Positions 7,553-15,334 of a stretch of 64,000 nucleotides of DNA are shown one piece after another. Each line of letters opens with the position of its first letter. Position 1 is the first letter of the stretch. A model generated the notes under the pieces. The model saw nothing but the letters and a program-made list of their open reading frames with translations, searched no databases and was not told the origin of the DNA. The position numbers and the translations under genes were made by a program. The DNA comes from WTFY01 sp965205685 (GTDB lineage Bacteria > Pseudomonadota > Gammaproteobacteria > UBA4575): NCBI GenBank assembly GCA_965205685.1, contig OZ242174.1, positions 1,054,001-1,118,000 of the forward strand. Direction: 5' to 3'.

Positions 7553-8140
7553 ATGCGCCTTGGCAAGCCCCTGGTATTTACCGCTTGCCTGATCCCCCTG
7601 ATCTGCTACGGCTACTGGTTTTTCACGGATTCACTGGGTGCGAATCCCATCGAGGCCATCACTCGAAGGGCTGGAGACTGGGCATTACGGTTCCTGCTGA
7701 TCACACTTGCCATCTCGCCGTTGAGAAAACTCACGGGTTTGCATGAACTTGCTCGGTACAGAAGGATGCTGGGCCTGTTTGCCTTCTTTTACGTGTGCGT
7801 ACACCTGTCGCTGTATATCACCCTGGACAAGTTTTTCGATCTCGCCGAGATCATCGAGGATGTCATCGACCGACCCTTCATTACCGTGGGATTCACCGCC
7901 TTTGTCCTGCTGATTCCGCTGGCGGCGACTTCAACCAACAGGATGGTCGAGGTATTGCAGCACCGCTGGACGCAGTTGCACCGGCTGGTTTACGTGGTGG
8001 CAATGCTGGCAGTGTTGCATTTCTGGTGGATGGTCAAGATCGATACGACAGAGCCCGCCATCTATGCGGCTGTCCTTGCCGTACTGCTTGGCTTCAGGCT
8101 GACGTTTTACCTGAAGAGGAAATTGAAGGAAACGGAATGA
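7553..8140 (+). CDS. msrQ: MsrQ, heme-binding membrane partner of MsrP
   Basis: An integral membrane cytochrome b-type subunit (YedZ, ferric reductase-like fold) that passes quinol electrons to MsrP. It has about 195 residues and several hydrophobic helices: LVFTACLIPLICYGYWFFT, ALRFLLITLAISPL, MLGLFAFFYVCVHLSLYI, FITVGFTAFVLLIPLAA, LVYVVAMLAVLHFWWMV, and AVLAVLLGFRLTFYL. The heme-ligand histidines are visible in VCVHLSL, QLHRLVY and VLHFWWM, with the family's RYRRMLGL and QHRWTQLHRL around them. Start ATG 7553 was chosen by homology; an upstream in-frame start lies inside msrP. Confidence 0.92.
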   Translation: MRLGKPLVFTACLIPLICYGYWFFTDSLGANPIEAITRRAGDWALRFLLITLAISPLRKLTGLHELARYRRMLGLFAFFYVCVHLSLYITLDKFFDLAEIIEDVIDRPFITVGFTAFVLLIPLAATSTNRMVEVLQHRWTQLHRLVYVVAMLAVLHFWWMVKIDTTEPAIYAAVLAVLLGFRLTFYLKRKLKETE

Positions 8141-8197
8141 ATCCGGTCTCTGTCCCTGCAGGGGATGTGGGCCCGGCATGTCCTTGATGCACGGGCT

Positions 8198-8674
8198 CTA
8201 CAGATGCATTGATACAAGATACCTGGAATAGCTTTCCCGCATCGATGTACGTTCGTCCATGGATGATTTCAGGATGTTCTCAAGCACCACCTCGAATTCG
8301 CGCTGTATGATCTTGAAGAAGATATCGGTGAGCGGGCGTTTTCCCGTAGGCAGGGCAATGACCTTTTGCTGGAATCTGACCGGAAAAATGGTGTCCCCGC
8401 GGAACAGGATCTTGACGGCAAATACCCAGCGCCAGTCCCAGGAGTACACGGTCAGTGCAGCATTTCCCGCGTAAAGCTCAAAGGACTCGCCGTCCTTCAT
8501 GACCCCTTCGCTGAACACGATGGCCCGATAGGCGCTGATGTTGTTGGAGCTGATGAGGTTGGCCCCGACGATGTCAGCCCTTTCCGAGTGTGGGCTGAGT
8601 CTTTCATACAGGGCAGGGTAGAATAGCTGCAGGAAGGCCAGCAGCATCGGATAATGTTCGTGCGTGGCAACCAT
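8198..8674 (-). CDS. Conserved-looking hypothetical protein
   Basis: About 158 residues from ATG 8674 (MVATHEHYPMLLAFLQLFYPALYERL). The frame stays open upstream through the antisense of the tRNA-Arg gene, so any longer start (8728 or 8815) is suspect. No clear ribosome binding site marks the start. Visible stretches include SSNNISAYRAIVFSEGVMKDGESFELYAG, YSWDWRWVFAVKILFRGD and a C-terminal REFEVVLENIL helix. No signal peptide or membrane segment is seen and I do not recognise the family. It is convergent with msrQ and ends the segment bounded by the tRNA-derived repeats. Confidence 0.5.
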   Translation of the reverse strand: MVATHEHYPMLLAFLQLFYPALYERLSPHSERADIVGANLISSNNISAYRAIVFSEGVMKDGESFELYAGNAALTVYSWDWRWVFAVKILFRGDTIFPVRFQQKVIALPTGKRPLTDIFFKIIQREFEVVLENILKSSMDERTSMRESYSRYLVSMHL

Positions 8675-8728
8675 CTGTGAATAGTGTTCTAATTCGAATC
8701 CTCTATCAATCCCCAATCGATTGATCAT

Positions 8729-8805
8729 GCGCCCGTAGCTCAGCTGGATAGAGTACCTGGCTTCGAACCAGGTGGTCGGGAGTTCGAATCTCTCCGGGCG
8801 CGCCA
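8729..8805 (+). tRNA. tRNA-Arg(UCG)
   Basis: The 77-nt cloverleaf is complete. The acceptor stem GCGCCCG pairs with CGGGCGC, followed by a discriminator G and encoded CCA. The D arm is GCTC...GAGT. The anticodon stem is CCTGG/CCAGG with loop CTTCGAA, giving anticodon TCG. The T arm carries GTTCGAATC. It decodes CGA and related Arg codons. The last 45 nt are duplicated at 2166-2210. Confidence 0.97.
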
Positions 8806-8869
8806 CTTCACACATTCATTGAATCCACCCAGGCGCTGTCGCAAGACTGACCTCAACTGAAGGACAGGT

Positions 8870-8896
8870 GTGACCCGGCTATCTCTTCCGGGTTAC
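8870..8896. terminator. Stem-loop downstream of tRNA-Arg
   Basis: GTGACCCGG and CCGGGTTAC pair over nine positions with one G-U wobble around a 9-nt loop, about 65 nt after the tRNA. There is no U-run, so it could be a processing-coupled or Rho-assisted end rather than an intrinsic terminator. Confidence 0.35.
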
Positions 8897-9011
8897 TGGG
8901 CTTGAAAACACTTGATACACCTCCATCTTACAGTTAGAACCTGCATGAAGATCCCAGGCACTTCACCCAGCCGGCATGCAGGGACCTGTTCTTGAATTTG
9001 TGAATCGGTTC

Positions 9012-9030
9012 GTAAACCCCGCAGGTTTAC
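9012..9030 (+). promoter_or_regulatory. Hairpin abutting the fadL-like ribosome binding site
   Basis: GTAAACC-CCGCA-GGTTTAC is a perfect 7-bp stem with a 5-nt loop, ending directly before the AGGGAG ribosome binding site (9031-9036) of the gene starting at 9045. Folded RNA here could stabilise the leader or affect ribosome access. Confidence 0.35.
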
Positions 9031-9044
9031 AGGGAGTTCTAGAC

Positions 9045-10400
9045 ATGGATATCAAAAGAGTAATGTTGGTGCTGGTACTGATTCTGGTGCCGGTAGTAGC
9101 CCAGTCCACAAACGGTTATTTCTCACACGGCACGGGCTTGGCAAACCGCGCCCTTGGTGGCGCTGGTGTGGCCTTCCCGCAGGATGCCCTGGCATCGGCG
9201 ACCAACCCGGCCGGAATGGCCTTTGTCGGAAACCGCATGGATGTGGGTGCGGTGCTGTTCAAGCCCGACCGCGGGTACTCCCCGAGCGCCAGCCTTGCCA
9301 ATGGCAATGGCGGTGCATTCACCCTGGGGTCCGGGTCCGAGACCAGCCGCAACCGTGGCTTCATCATTCCGAGTTTCGGACTCAACTACATGCTGAGCGA
9401 GCGGGATGCCTTGGGGCTGTCCGTGTATGGCAACGGTGGCATGAACACCTCGTACAAATCAGGCAGTGCCTTGTTTGATCCGTCCGGGATGCGCGGTGCA
9501 GGCATGTCCTTCCCCGGTGCACTGGGTGCAGGTACCGCGGGTGTGGACTTGCTGCAGGTCTTCTTCAATCTTTCGTATGCACGCAAACTCTCGGACCAGT
9601 TCTCAATCGGGATCAGCCCACTGCTGACGATGCAGAGTTTCCGTAGCAACGGCCTGGACGCATTTGCTCCGTTCACGAAAACTTTTGTGGAAAGTCAGGG
9701 AACACAGATGCCGAATCATCTGACACAAAATGGCACTGACAACGCCTTTGGCTGGGGCCTGCAGGCAGGCCTGCTGGCCAGAGACATTGGCGGTATCGCG
9801 GACCTCGGAATTTCGTATCGCACGAAGATCAACATGGAAAGATGGGATGACTACGCGGACCTGTTTGCAGAAGACGGCACCTTCGACATTCCTTCCACCC
9901 TGTGGGCAGGTGTGGCCATCGAACTCGCGGAAAACGTGACGCTTGTCGCAGATTATCAGCGTATCTGGTACGGGGACAGCGATGCCATCAGCAATGGGGT
10001 GCAGAACCTGTTTGACTGCCCGGCGCTCGGTGGACAGGACATAGAGAGCTGTCTCGGTGGCGACCGCGGAGCCGGCTTCGGATGGGATGACATGGATATC
10101 TTCAAGGTCGGGTTGCAGTGGCAGGCCAAACCCCATGTCATCGGGCGAATCGGCTACAGTCATGCCAGCCAGCCCATCGGTAGCGACCAGGTACTGTTTA
10201 ACCTTCTGGCGCCGGCTGTGGTTGAAGATCACATCACCCTAGGTGCAACGGTCACCACCCGGTTCGGGGACATTACGGTCGAGGCCATGCATGCCTTTGG
10301 CAATTCCGTGAAAGGGCACAATCCTTTTGATCCCACACAGACGATCCGGCTCAGCATGGAGCAGTCCGAAATCGGAGTAGGCTGGTCGACAAAATTCTAA
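9045..10400 (+). CDS. OmpP1/FadL family outer-membrane transport protein
   Basis: A 451-residue beta-barrel of the FadL/TodX family, which takes up long-chain fatty acids or other hydrophobic molecules. ATG 9045 follows AGGGAG with good spacing and gives a signal peptide (MDIKRVMLVLVLILVPVVAQS). The mature N-terminus NGYFSHGTGLANRALGGAG with PQDALASATNPAGMA is the typical FadL N-terminal plug that threads into the barrel lumen. The protein ends with IGVGWSTKF, a C-terminal Phe as expected for barrel assembly. Possible substrates include alkanes and aromatics as well as fatty acids; fadI-fadJ elsewhere in the window fits a fatty-acid role. It stands alone, with a hairpin in its leader. Confidence 0.88.
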   Translation: MDIKRVMLVLVLILVPVVAQSTNGYFSHGTGLANRALGGAGVAFPQDALASATNPAGMAFVGNRMDVGAVLFKPDRGYSPSASLANGNGGAFTLGSGSETSRNRGFIIPSFGLNYMLSERDALGLSVYGNGGMNTSYKSGSALFDPSGMRGAGMSFPGALGAGTAGVDLLQVFFNLSYARKLSDQFSIGISPLLTMQSFRSNGLDAFAPFTKTFVESQGTQMPNHLTQNGTDNAFGWGLQAGLLARDIGGIADLGISYRTKINMERWDDYADLFAEDGTFDIPSTLWAGVAIELAENVTLVADYQRIWYGDSDAISNGVQNLFDCPALGGQDIESCLGGDRGAGFGWDDMDIFKVGLQWQAKPHVIGRIGYSHASQPIGSDQVLFNLLAPAVVEDHITLGATVTTRFGDITVEAMHAFGNSVKGHNPFDPTQTIRLSMEQSEIGVGWSTKF

Positions 10401-10657
10401 TGTGGGTTTTCGCTTGTGCGAACACAAAGCCGGCCAGCACTGTATCCTGAATCCTGATCCACGGCTCAATCCTGTGCGATGTCATGAAGCTCCATGCCCG
10501 GTGAGAGGTTTGCGCGTATAATTCGATGCAAAAGAAATGACTTTCATGCATCACATCAGGACAGCTGTTTTTTTGTGGTGTTCAGGTCAAAAGTTCCAGG
10601 ACCAGAAGCTTCAAGGCCAGAGAGTCTGGGAGCTAGGCTAAATTTGGGAGGCGCACA

Positions 10658-11632
10658 ATGAATCATACAAGCAAAATTTTTGTAACAGTTGTTCTCGTCG
10701 CCGGGGTAACACTTGGGGCAACTGCACCGGTACAGGCGGGCGGGTTTTATTTCAGCACCGAGCTGGGGATGAATTTTGGCTCTTCAATGGACATGACCGG
10801 CCAAAGTAACGACCGGGCCAGCGTGTGCGATGGCTACATCAATCCCATGTATGCGACCGTCACGAATACTCCGGGATACGAAGACTACAACTGCACTGGC
10901 CCTGACCGGGGCGCGACCGGTGACTGGCAAAACAGTTTCAGTTCGGATGAAGGCGTTTTGCTGGGTACGGCACTTGGCTACCACGTGGGGGGTTCCCCGC
11001 TGCGCATTGAGCTGGAGTACTTTTACCGGGATACCGACTATGATCAGACTTCTGATGTCGGAACCGCCTCCGGGGAAAGCGGTGACAAGCTTGAACAGGA
11101 ACTGGTCAGAACGATCGACCGGATCGGCGATCTCACCTCGCACAACCTGTTTGCCAACCTCTACTATGATTTTTCAGGCAACAGCCGGTTCACTCCGTAT
11201 GTCGGCATAGGGATCGGTCTCGGATTTACCGAAGTAGAGTACAGCAGCCTGTGGGCCAGGAACAGTGATGCAGCCCGGATTACGACCGGTGAGGGTCTGC
11301 CGAATGCCGCCGAGATTCAGGCGAACCTGGCCAGCACTTCATCCACTGCGGATTCTGAGCTGGACGACACCCTGTTTGGGTACCAGCTGTTGTTCGGGGT
11401 CGATTACGCACTGACCGACACCATGGCGCTTGGAGTCAAGGGACGCTGGGTAGACTTCGAATCCCTCAATGATGGTGGCGTGGTATGGGATCCGTTGCGC
11501 GGCCACCCGCCGTACCTGCGCACCCCGGCACAGGCTGGACAAGGGGGAGACCGCGAGCATGTCAGCGGCGGCATCAAACTGGATGATATCGAGATGTTTG
11601 CCGTCAGCGTGAATCTCAAGTACGGATTCTAG
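10658..11632 (+). CDS. Outer-membrane beta-barrel protein
   Basis: A 324-residue protein with a signal peptide (cleaved near APVQA-GGFY) and a GGGAGG ribosome binding site. The barrel pattern is visible in GGFYFSTELGMNFGS, LRIELEYFYRD, LFANLYYDF, FTPYVGIGIGLGF, YQLLFGVDYALTDTMALGVKGRWVDF, and the terminal FAVSVNLKYGF, which ends in Phe. This matches the OmpA-like/OmpW-type outer-membrane protein domain, but with a long polar insertion near residues 45-80 holding Cys-Asp loops (SVCDGY, YNCTGPDRG). There is no OmpA peptidoglycan-binding domain. The function is unknown. It is monocistronic, convergent with the transglutaminase-like gene. Confidence 0.75.
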   Translation: MNHTSKIFVTVVLVAGVTLGATAPVQAGGFYFSTELGMNFGSSMDMTGQSNDRASVCDGYINPMYATVTNTPGYEDYNCTGPDRGATGDWQNSFSSDEGVLLGTALGYHVGGSPLRIELEYFYRDTDYDQTSDVGTASGESGDKLEQELVRTIDRIGDLTSHNLFANLYYDFSGNSRFTPYVGIGIGLGFTEVEYSSLWARNSDAARITTGEGLPNAAEIQANLASTSSTADSELDDTLFGYQLLFGVDYALTDTMALGVKGRWVDFESLNDGGVVWDPLRGHPPYLRTPAQAGQGGDREHVSGGIKLDDIEMFAVSVNLKYGF

Positions 11633-11650
11633 AGACCCGGCAGCACGGCG

Positions 11651-12616
11651 CTATTGCTCGAGGCTTGCCCGGGGTGGCTGTGGCGCCGAGGAGACCTGAG
11701 ACAGGTTCGCAGGCTCGGTGAATGGCTGCGCCGCTGATACGGGTTCATCCGTGGACGCTACGGTGACGCACACTTCGAGCCTGGAGTGCCCGCCACTGAA
11801 ATACGTACCTTGCGTCGGGGCTGCATCGGCATAGTCACGGCCGATGGCCATGCGGATGTGGCGGTGATCTGCAGGTGTGTTATTGGTGGGATCGATGCCT
11901 ACCCAGTCCAGGCCTGGAATCCAGAACTCCGCCCAGGCGTGGCTCGCCCCGGCCGGCGTCTGCTCATTGCCGATTCCCTCCAGGTGAAGATAGCCGGACA
12001 CGTACCGGCTTGGAATTCCCCAGGCGCGCCCGATGGCAATCAGAACATGCGTGTAATCCTGACAAACACCGTGGCGGGTTTCCAGGATGTGTTCGATGGT
12101 GGAGTCAACATGGGTGCTCCCGGGCGTGTAACTGAAGGCCTCATACAGTTTCGATGCGGCTTGCAGCAGGGATGAAAGCGGATTTTGGCCGCGCTCGATT
12201 CCGTGTGCTGCGATAAATGCCTTGAGGGGCTCGCAGACATAAACAAAGCGGCTCGGATTCAGGAAAACCCAGTGGCGCACGCGATCGGTGGTCTCTTCCA
12301 GGGCCTTCCAGCTGCCCGTGCCGGGATCGACAGGTAACTGTGCATCCGGCTTTGCGGCAACACGGGTACGAGCGTGCAGCACGGTCTGCTGGTGCATACG
12401 GTGGATGTTGATCAGGTGGCAGCGGTTACCGAAGGCATCCATGCAGGGAACAGGGAGTGTCAGCGGCTCGGTGCGCAGATCAAAGTCCAGTACCTGCTGG
12501 CTGGCATCCTCCCTCGGATACAGTCTCAACAGCATGACGCTCCCGTGGGCTGCTGTTTCGTAATGGAAATTGCAGCGGTGCTCGATCCGGTACTGGCAGG
12601 GTGTGGATGATTTCAT
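11651..12616 (-). CDS. Transglutaminase-like domain protein
   Basis: A 321-residue protein of the transglutaminase-like superfamily found next to alpha-E and ATP-grasp genes. An N-terminal beta-rich domain (RLYPREDASQQVLDFDLRTEP) is followed by a papain-like core with Cys in TRHGVCQDYTH, His in GASHAWAEFWIPG and Asp in WVGIDPTNN. It may act as a peptidase or amide hydrolase/ligase. The ATG (12616-12614) overlaps the TGA of the alpha-E gene, so translation is coupled. Last gene of a three-gene minus-strand operon. The C-terminal 30 residues (PVSAAQPFTEPANL...) are low-complexity. Confidence 0.88.
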   Translation of the reverse strand: MKSSTPCQYRIEHRCNFHYETAAHGSVMLLRLYPREDASQQVLDFDLRTEPLTLPVPCMDAFGNRCHLINIHRMHQQTVLHARTRVAAKPDAQLPVDPGTGSWKALEETTDRVRHWVFLNPSRFVYVCEPLKAFIAAHGIERGQNPLSSLLQAASKLYEAFSYTPGSTHVDSTIEHILETRHGVCQDYTHVLIAIGRAWGIPSRYVSGYLHLEGIGNEQTPAGASHAWAEFWIPGLDWVGIDPTNNTPADHRHIRMAIGRDYADAAPTQGTYFSGGHSRLEVCVTVASTDEPVSAAQPFTEPANLSQVSSAPQPPRASLEQ

Positions 12617-13590
12617 GCGCCCGGCGTATCCTCGATCTCGTATCCGAAGTAGGTGATTTCGATATTATCGTGCACCCTGCGGCTTCTATCACGCAGTTCA
12701 CGCAGTACCGTCCGGGTCGCATCGGTATCATTGAGGTTGTGGCTTGGCCAGTCGAAGTCAATGTACGCGGCCATGTGTCCTGCAAGGCGGCGCGCTTCCC
12801 GGGCGGGACGCTTTTCCGAAACGCGATCCAGTGCCGTGACGATGCGTGCCAGCGCGTACCGGATCGAACGTGAAAGGCGAAGATCGCTGACCAGGAAGTT
12901 GATCACATTGACTGGTCGATATTCCAGTGAGTAGCGACGACTGAAGGTGCCGCGGGCTTCACAGACCTCCAGCAGCGAGCGCCACTCGGGTTCGATGTGG
13001 GCCTCGGTCGGGGGGAACACGGTGAGCTGGGCCTCGATGAGTGCGGCAAGCAACTGCACCCGCTCGACAAAGCGCCCGAGCTGAATGAAGTGCCAGCTGT
13101 CATCGCGATAGACCGTACTGTCGACGATCCCCGAGAACGTCCGGATCGTATCCTCGGCATGCAGATAGAAGTCGCCCGGGCGATCATCCCAGATATCGGC
13201 GATGCCAACCTTGGACAGCTTCAGGTAGGCGACGTTCAGGCAGTACCACATGTCCTTGCTGATCACGTTTCGGACCTGGCGGGCATTTTCGCGTGCCGTA
13301 GCAATACAGTTGAGGATCGAGTCCGGGTTGCTGGACTCGAAGGTCAGATCGTCGGCCAGCGTGTAGGAGTCAGCCAGCATGAAATCCTCGTCATCGAGAT
13401 TCGATTCCAGGCTGCCGCCTACCGGTTCGCGATCGAGACTGGCGTACAGGCGACGCCAGGTCTGGTCGATCTCCTCCACCGGCCGGTCTTCCAGGGTCCG
13501 CAGTTGATCGGCCAGCAGGCGACAGCCGTGCTGTGCCCTTTCGAGATAGCGGCTGATCCAGTACAGCCCCTGTGCATTGCGTGACAGCAT
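12613..13590 (-). CDS. Alpha-E domain protein
   Basis: A 325-residue all-helical protein. ATG 13590 gives MLSRNAQGLYWISRYLERAQ, the characteristic start of the alpha-E (DUF403) family; a longer frame upstream overlaps the previous gene and is unlikely. Conserved-looking blocks are the N-terminal YLERAQHGCRLL, NARQVRNVISKDMWYCLN, FIQLGRFVERVQLL and SRSIRYALARI. The family's biochemical role is not established; it is nearly always encoded with a circularly permuted ATP-grasp protein and a transglutaminase-like protein. It starts 4 bp after the ATP-grasp stop and overlaps the transglutaminase-like start. Confidence 0.87.
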   Translation of the reverse strand: MLSRNAQGLYWISRYLERAQHGCRLLADQLRTLEDRPVEEIDQTWRRLYASLDREPVGGSLESNLDDEDFMLADSYTLADDLTFESSNPDSILNCIATARENARQVRNVISKDMWYCLNVAYLKLSKVGIADIWDDRPGDFYLHAEDTIRTFSGIVDSTVYRDDSWHFIQLGRFVERVQLLAALIEAQLTVFPPTEAHIEPEWRSLLEVCEARGTFSRRYSLEYRPVNVINFLVSDLRLSRSIRYALARIVTALDRVSEKRPAREARRLAGHMAAYIDFDWPSHNLNDTDATRTVLRELRDRSRRVHDNIEITYFGYEIEDTPGA

Positions 13591-13594
13591 GGCG

Positions 13595-15100
13595 TTACGG
13601 GGGCAGTACCCAGAGGTCCTTGCCGCCCCCTCCCTGGCTCGAGTTGACCACCAGCGAGCCCGGGCGAAGTGCCACCCTGCAAAATGCACCGGGAACCAGC
13701 CGCGTTTCCTGACCGCACAATACAAACGGGCGAAGGTCGACGTGGCGGGGCGCAGCCCCTGCATCTGTCAGGCAGGGCGCACGAGAGAGGTTGAGGGTGG
13801 GCTGTGAGACATAGTTGGCCGGGTTCTTGCGAATTTCAGCGGCATAGGCGGCCCGCTCATCTGCACTTGCATGCGGCCCCACCAGCATGCCGTAGCCCCC
13901 GGAGCCACCGACCACCTTGACGATCAGATCCTGCAGGTTGTCGAGCGTGTACTCCAGGCCTTCAGGCTCACGGCAAAGATGGGTCTCCACGTTGGCCAGC
14001 AGGGGCTCTTCGTTGAGGTAGTAGCGGATGATGTCCGGGACATACGCGTACAGGCTCTTGTCATCGGCCACCCCGGTTCCCGGGGCATTGGCAATAGCGA
14101 CGTTTCCCATCCGGTACGCATAGAACAGTCCAGGCGTGCCAAGCTGGGAGTCCTGCCTGAACGCCAGCGGGTCGATATAGTCATCGTCAATCCTGCGATA
14201 GATGACATCTACACGCTGCAACCCGTCGGTCGTTCGCATGTAGACAAATCCGTTGTGGACCAGCAGGTCCTTGCCCTGCACCAACTCCACTCCCATCTCA
14301 CGTGCCAGGAACATGTGCTCATAGTAGGCGGAGTTGTAGACGCCGGGTGTGAGGAGGACGATGCAGGGGTCGGCGACCCCGGTGGGCGCGAACTCGGCCA
14401 GGGTTTTTCGCAGCAGCTTGCCGTACTGCTCGACACCGCAGACCCTGTGCAACCGAAACAGGTTGCGCATGCTGGTTTTCAGTGCACGGCGATTGGCCAG
14501 CATGTACGAGACTCCGGAAGGTACACGCAGGTTGTCTTCCAGAACCATGAAACCATCATGGGTGCGAACGAGATCGGTGCCGCAAAGAAAAACGTGGATG
14601 CCCAGGGGTACCCGCAAGCCGCGCATTTGGGTGCGGTACTGCGGGCAGCCGTAGACGAGACCCGCAGGCACGATGCCATCGGAAAGGATTTGCGCAGGCT
14701 CCTTCGCATAGATGTCCGCGAGAAAGAGGTTCAGGGCATGCAGTCTTTGGCGCAGTCCCTGCTCGATCTGTCCCCACTCGCCGGCATCCAGCACCCGGGG
14801 CAGCAGGTCGATCGGGATGATGCGCTCTTGCGCACTTTCATCCCCGTACACGGAAAAGGTGATGCCCTCGTGCAGGAACGACTGCTCCGTCCTGTCCTGC
14901 AAGGCTGCAATGTCGGCACTGGACATCCTGCCAAGATGTTCCCAGAGTGCCTTGCAATGTTCGCGCGGCACGCCGCTGGCTGAAAACATCTCGTCATAAA
15001 AGGCGGGATCGACCTCATAGTTGGAAAAAAGTGAGGCGGGTTCCGCCGGCTCATGTGCCCCGGTCGTGAGATGGGCTTCGGGTTCCCTGTTCATTTTCAT
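13595..15100 (-). CDS. Circularly permuted type 2 ATP-grasp protein
   Basis: A 501-residue protein of the DUF404/DUF407 (CP_ATPgrasp_2) family, predicted to form amide bonds in an ATP-dependent way. Family blocks are EGITFSVYGD, ERIIPIDLLPRVL, VYGCPQYR, HVFLCGTDLVRTHDGFMVLEDNLRVPSGVSYML, YRRIDDDYIDPL, GNVAIANAPGTGVADDK, IVKVVGGSGGYGMLVGP, and the C-terminal SSQGGGGKDLWVLPP. It heads the operon ATP-grasp, alpha-E, transglutaminase. A promoter candidate lies at 15130-15158. The product of this system is uncertain. Confidence 0.9.
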   Translation of the reverse strand: MKMNREPEAHLTTGAHEPAEPASLFSNYEVDPAFYDEMFSASGVPREHCKALWEHLGRMSSADIAALQDRTEQSFLHEGITFSVYGDESAQERIIPIDLLPRVLDAGEWGQIEQGLRQRLHALNLFLADIYAKEPAQILSDGIVPAGLVYGCPQYRTQMRGLRVPLGIHVFLCGTDLVRTHDGFMVLEDNLRVPSGVSYMLANRRALKTSMRNLFRLHRVCGVEQYGKLLRKTLAEFAPTGVADPCIVLLTPGVYNSAYYEHMFLAREMGVELVQGKDLLVHNGFVYMRTTDGLQRVDVIYRRIDDDYIDPLAFRQDSQLGTPGLFYAYRMGNVAIANAPGTGVADDKSLYAYVPDIIRYYLNEEPLLANVETHLCREPEGLEYTLDNLQDLIVKVVGGSGGYGMLVGPHASADERAAYAAEIRKNPANYVSQPTLNLSRAPCLTDAGAAPRHVDLRPFVLCGQETRLVPGAFCRVALRPGSLVVNSSQGGGGKDLWVLPP

Positions 15101-15129
15101 GTCCCTGGGAGGTTTTTCTCTGCCAACCC

Positions 15130-15158
15130 ATTATAATTTATTGCGAAATGGGGGTCAC
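15130..15158 (-). promoter_or_regulatory. Candidate sigma-70 promoter of the ATP-grasp operon
   Basis: On the minus strand GTGACC (15158-15153) and a perfect TATAAT (15135-15130) are spaced 17 bp, about 30 bp before the ATG at 15100. The sequence also reads TATAAT on the plus strand, so a divergent promoter is possible. Confidence 0.5.
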
Positions 15159-15334
15159 AGGGCGTGCTTGTACACATCACGCCTGAACGTGCCTCCGAAG
15201 CCTTACAACAGCGGAATCAGTCATGATGCGGACAAGCGGGTATACTTGCACCTGTACTGGTATTCCATAACGGCCTCGGTTGATACGCACATTACAGTTC
15301 ATTTGGCCCGTCATACACATCTGGATACGATTTG

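Noticed and set aside
8675..8815. Upstream extension of the 8198 gene reading RPERFELPTTWFEARYSIQLSYG
   Set aside because: It is the antisense translation of tRNA-Arg, a well-known annotation artefact.
13871..14983. 370-residue plus-strand frame
   Set aside because: Antisense shadow of the ATP-grasp gene, which has clear family motifs.
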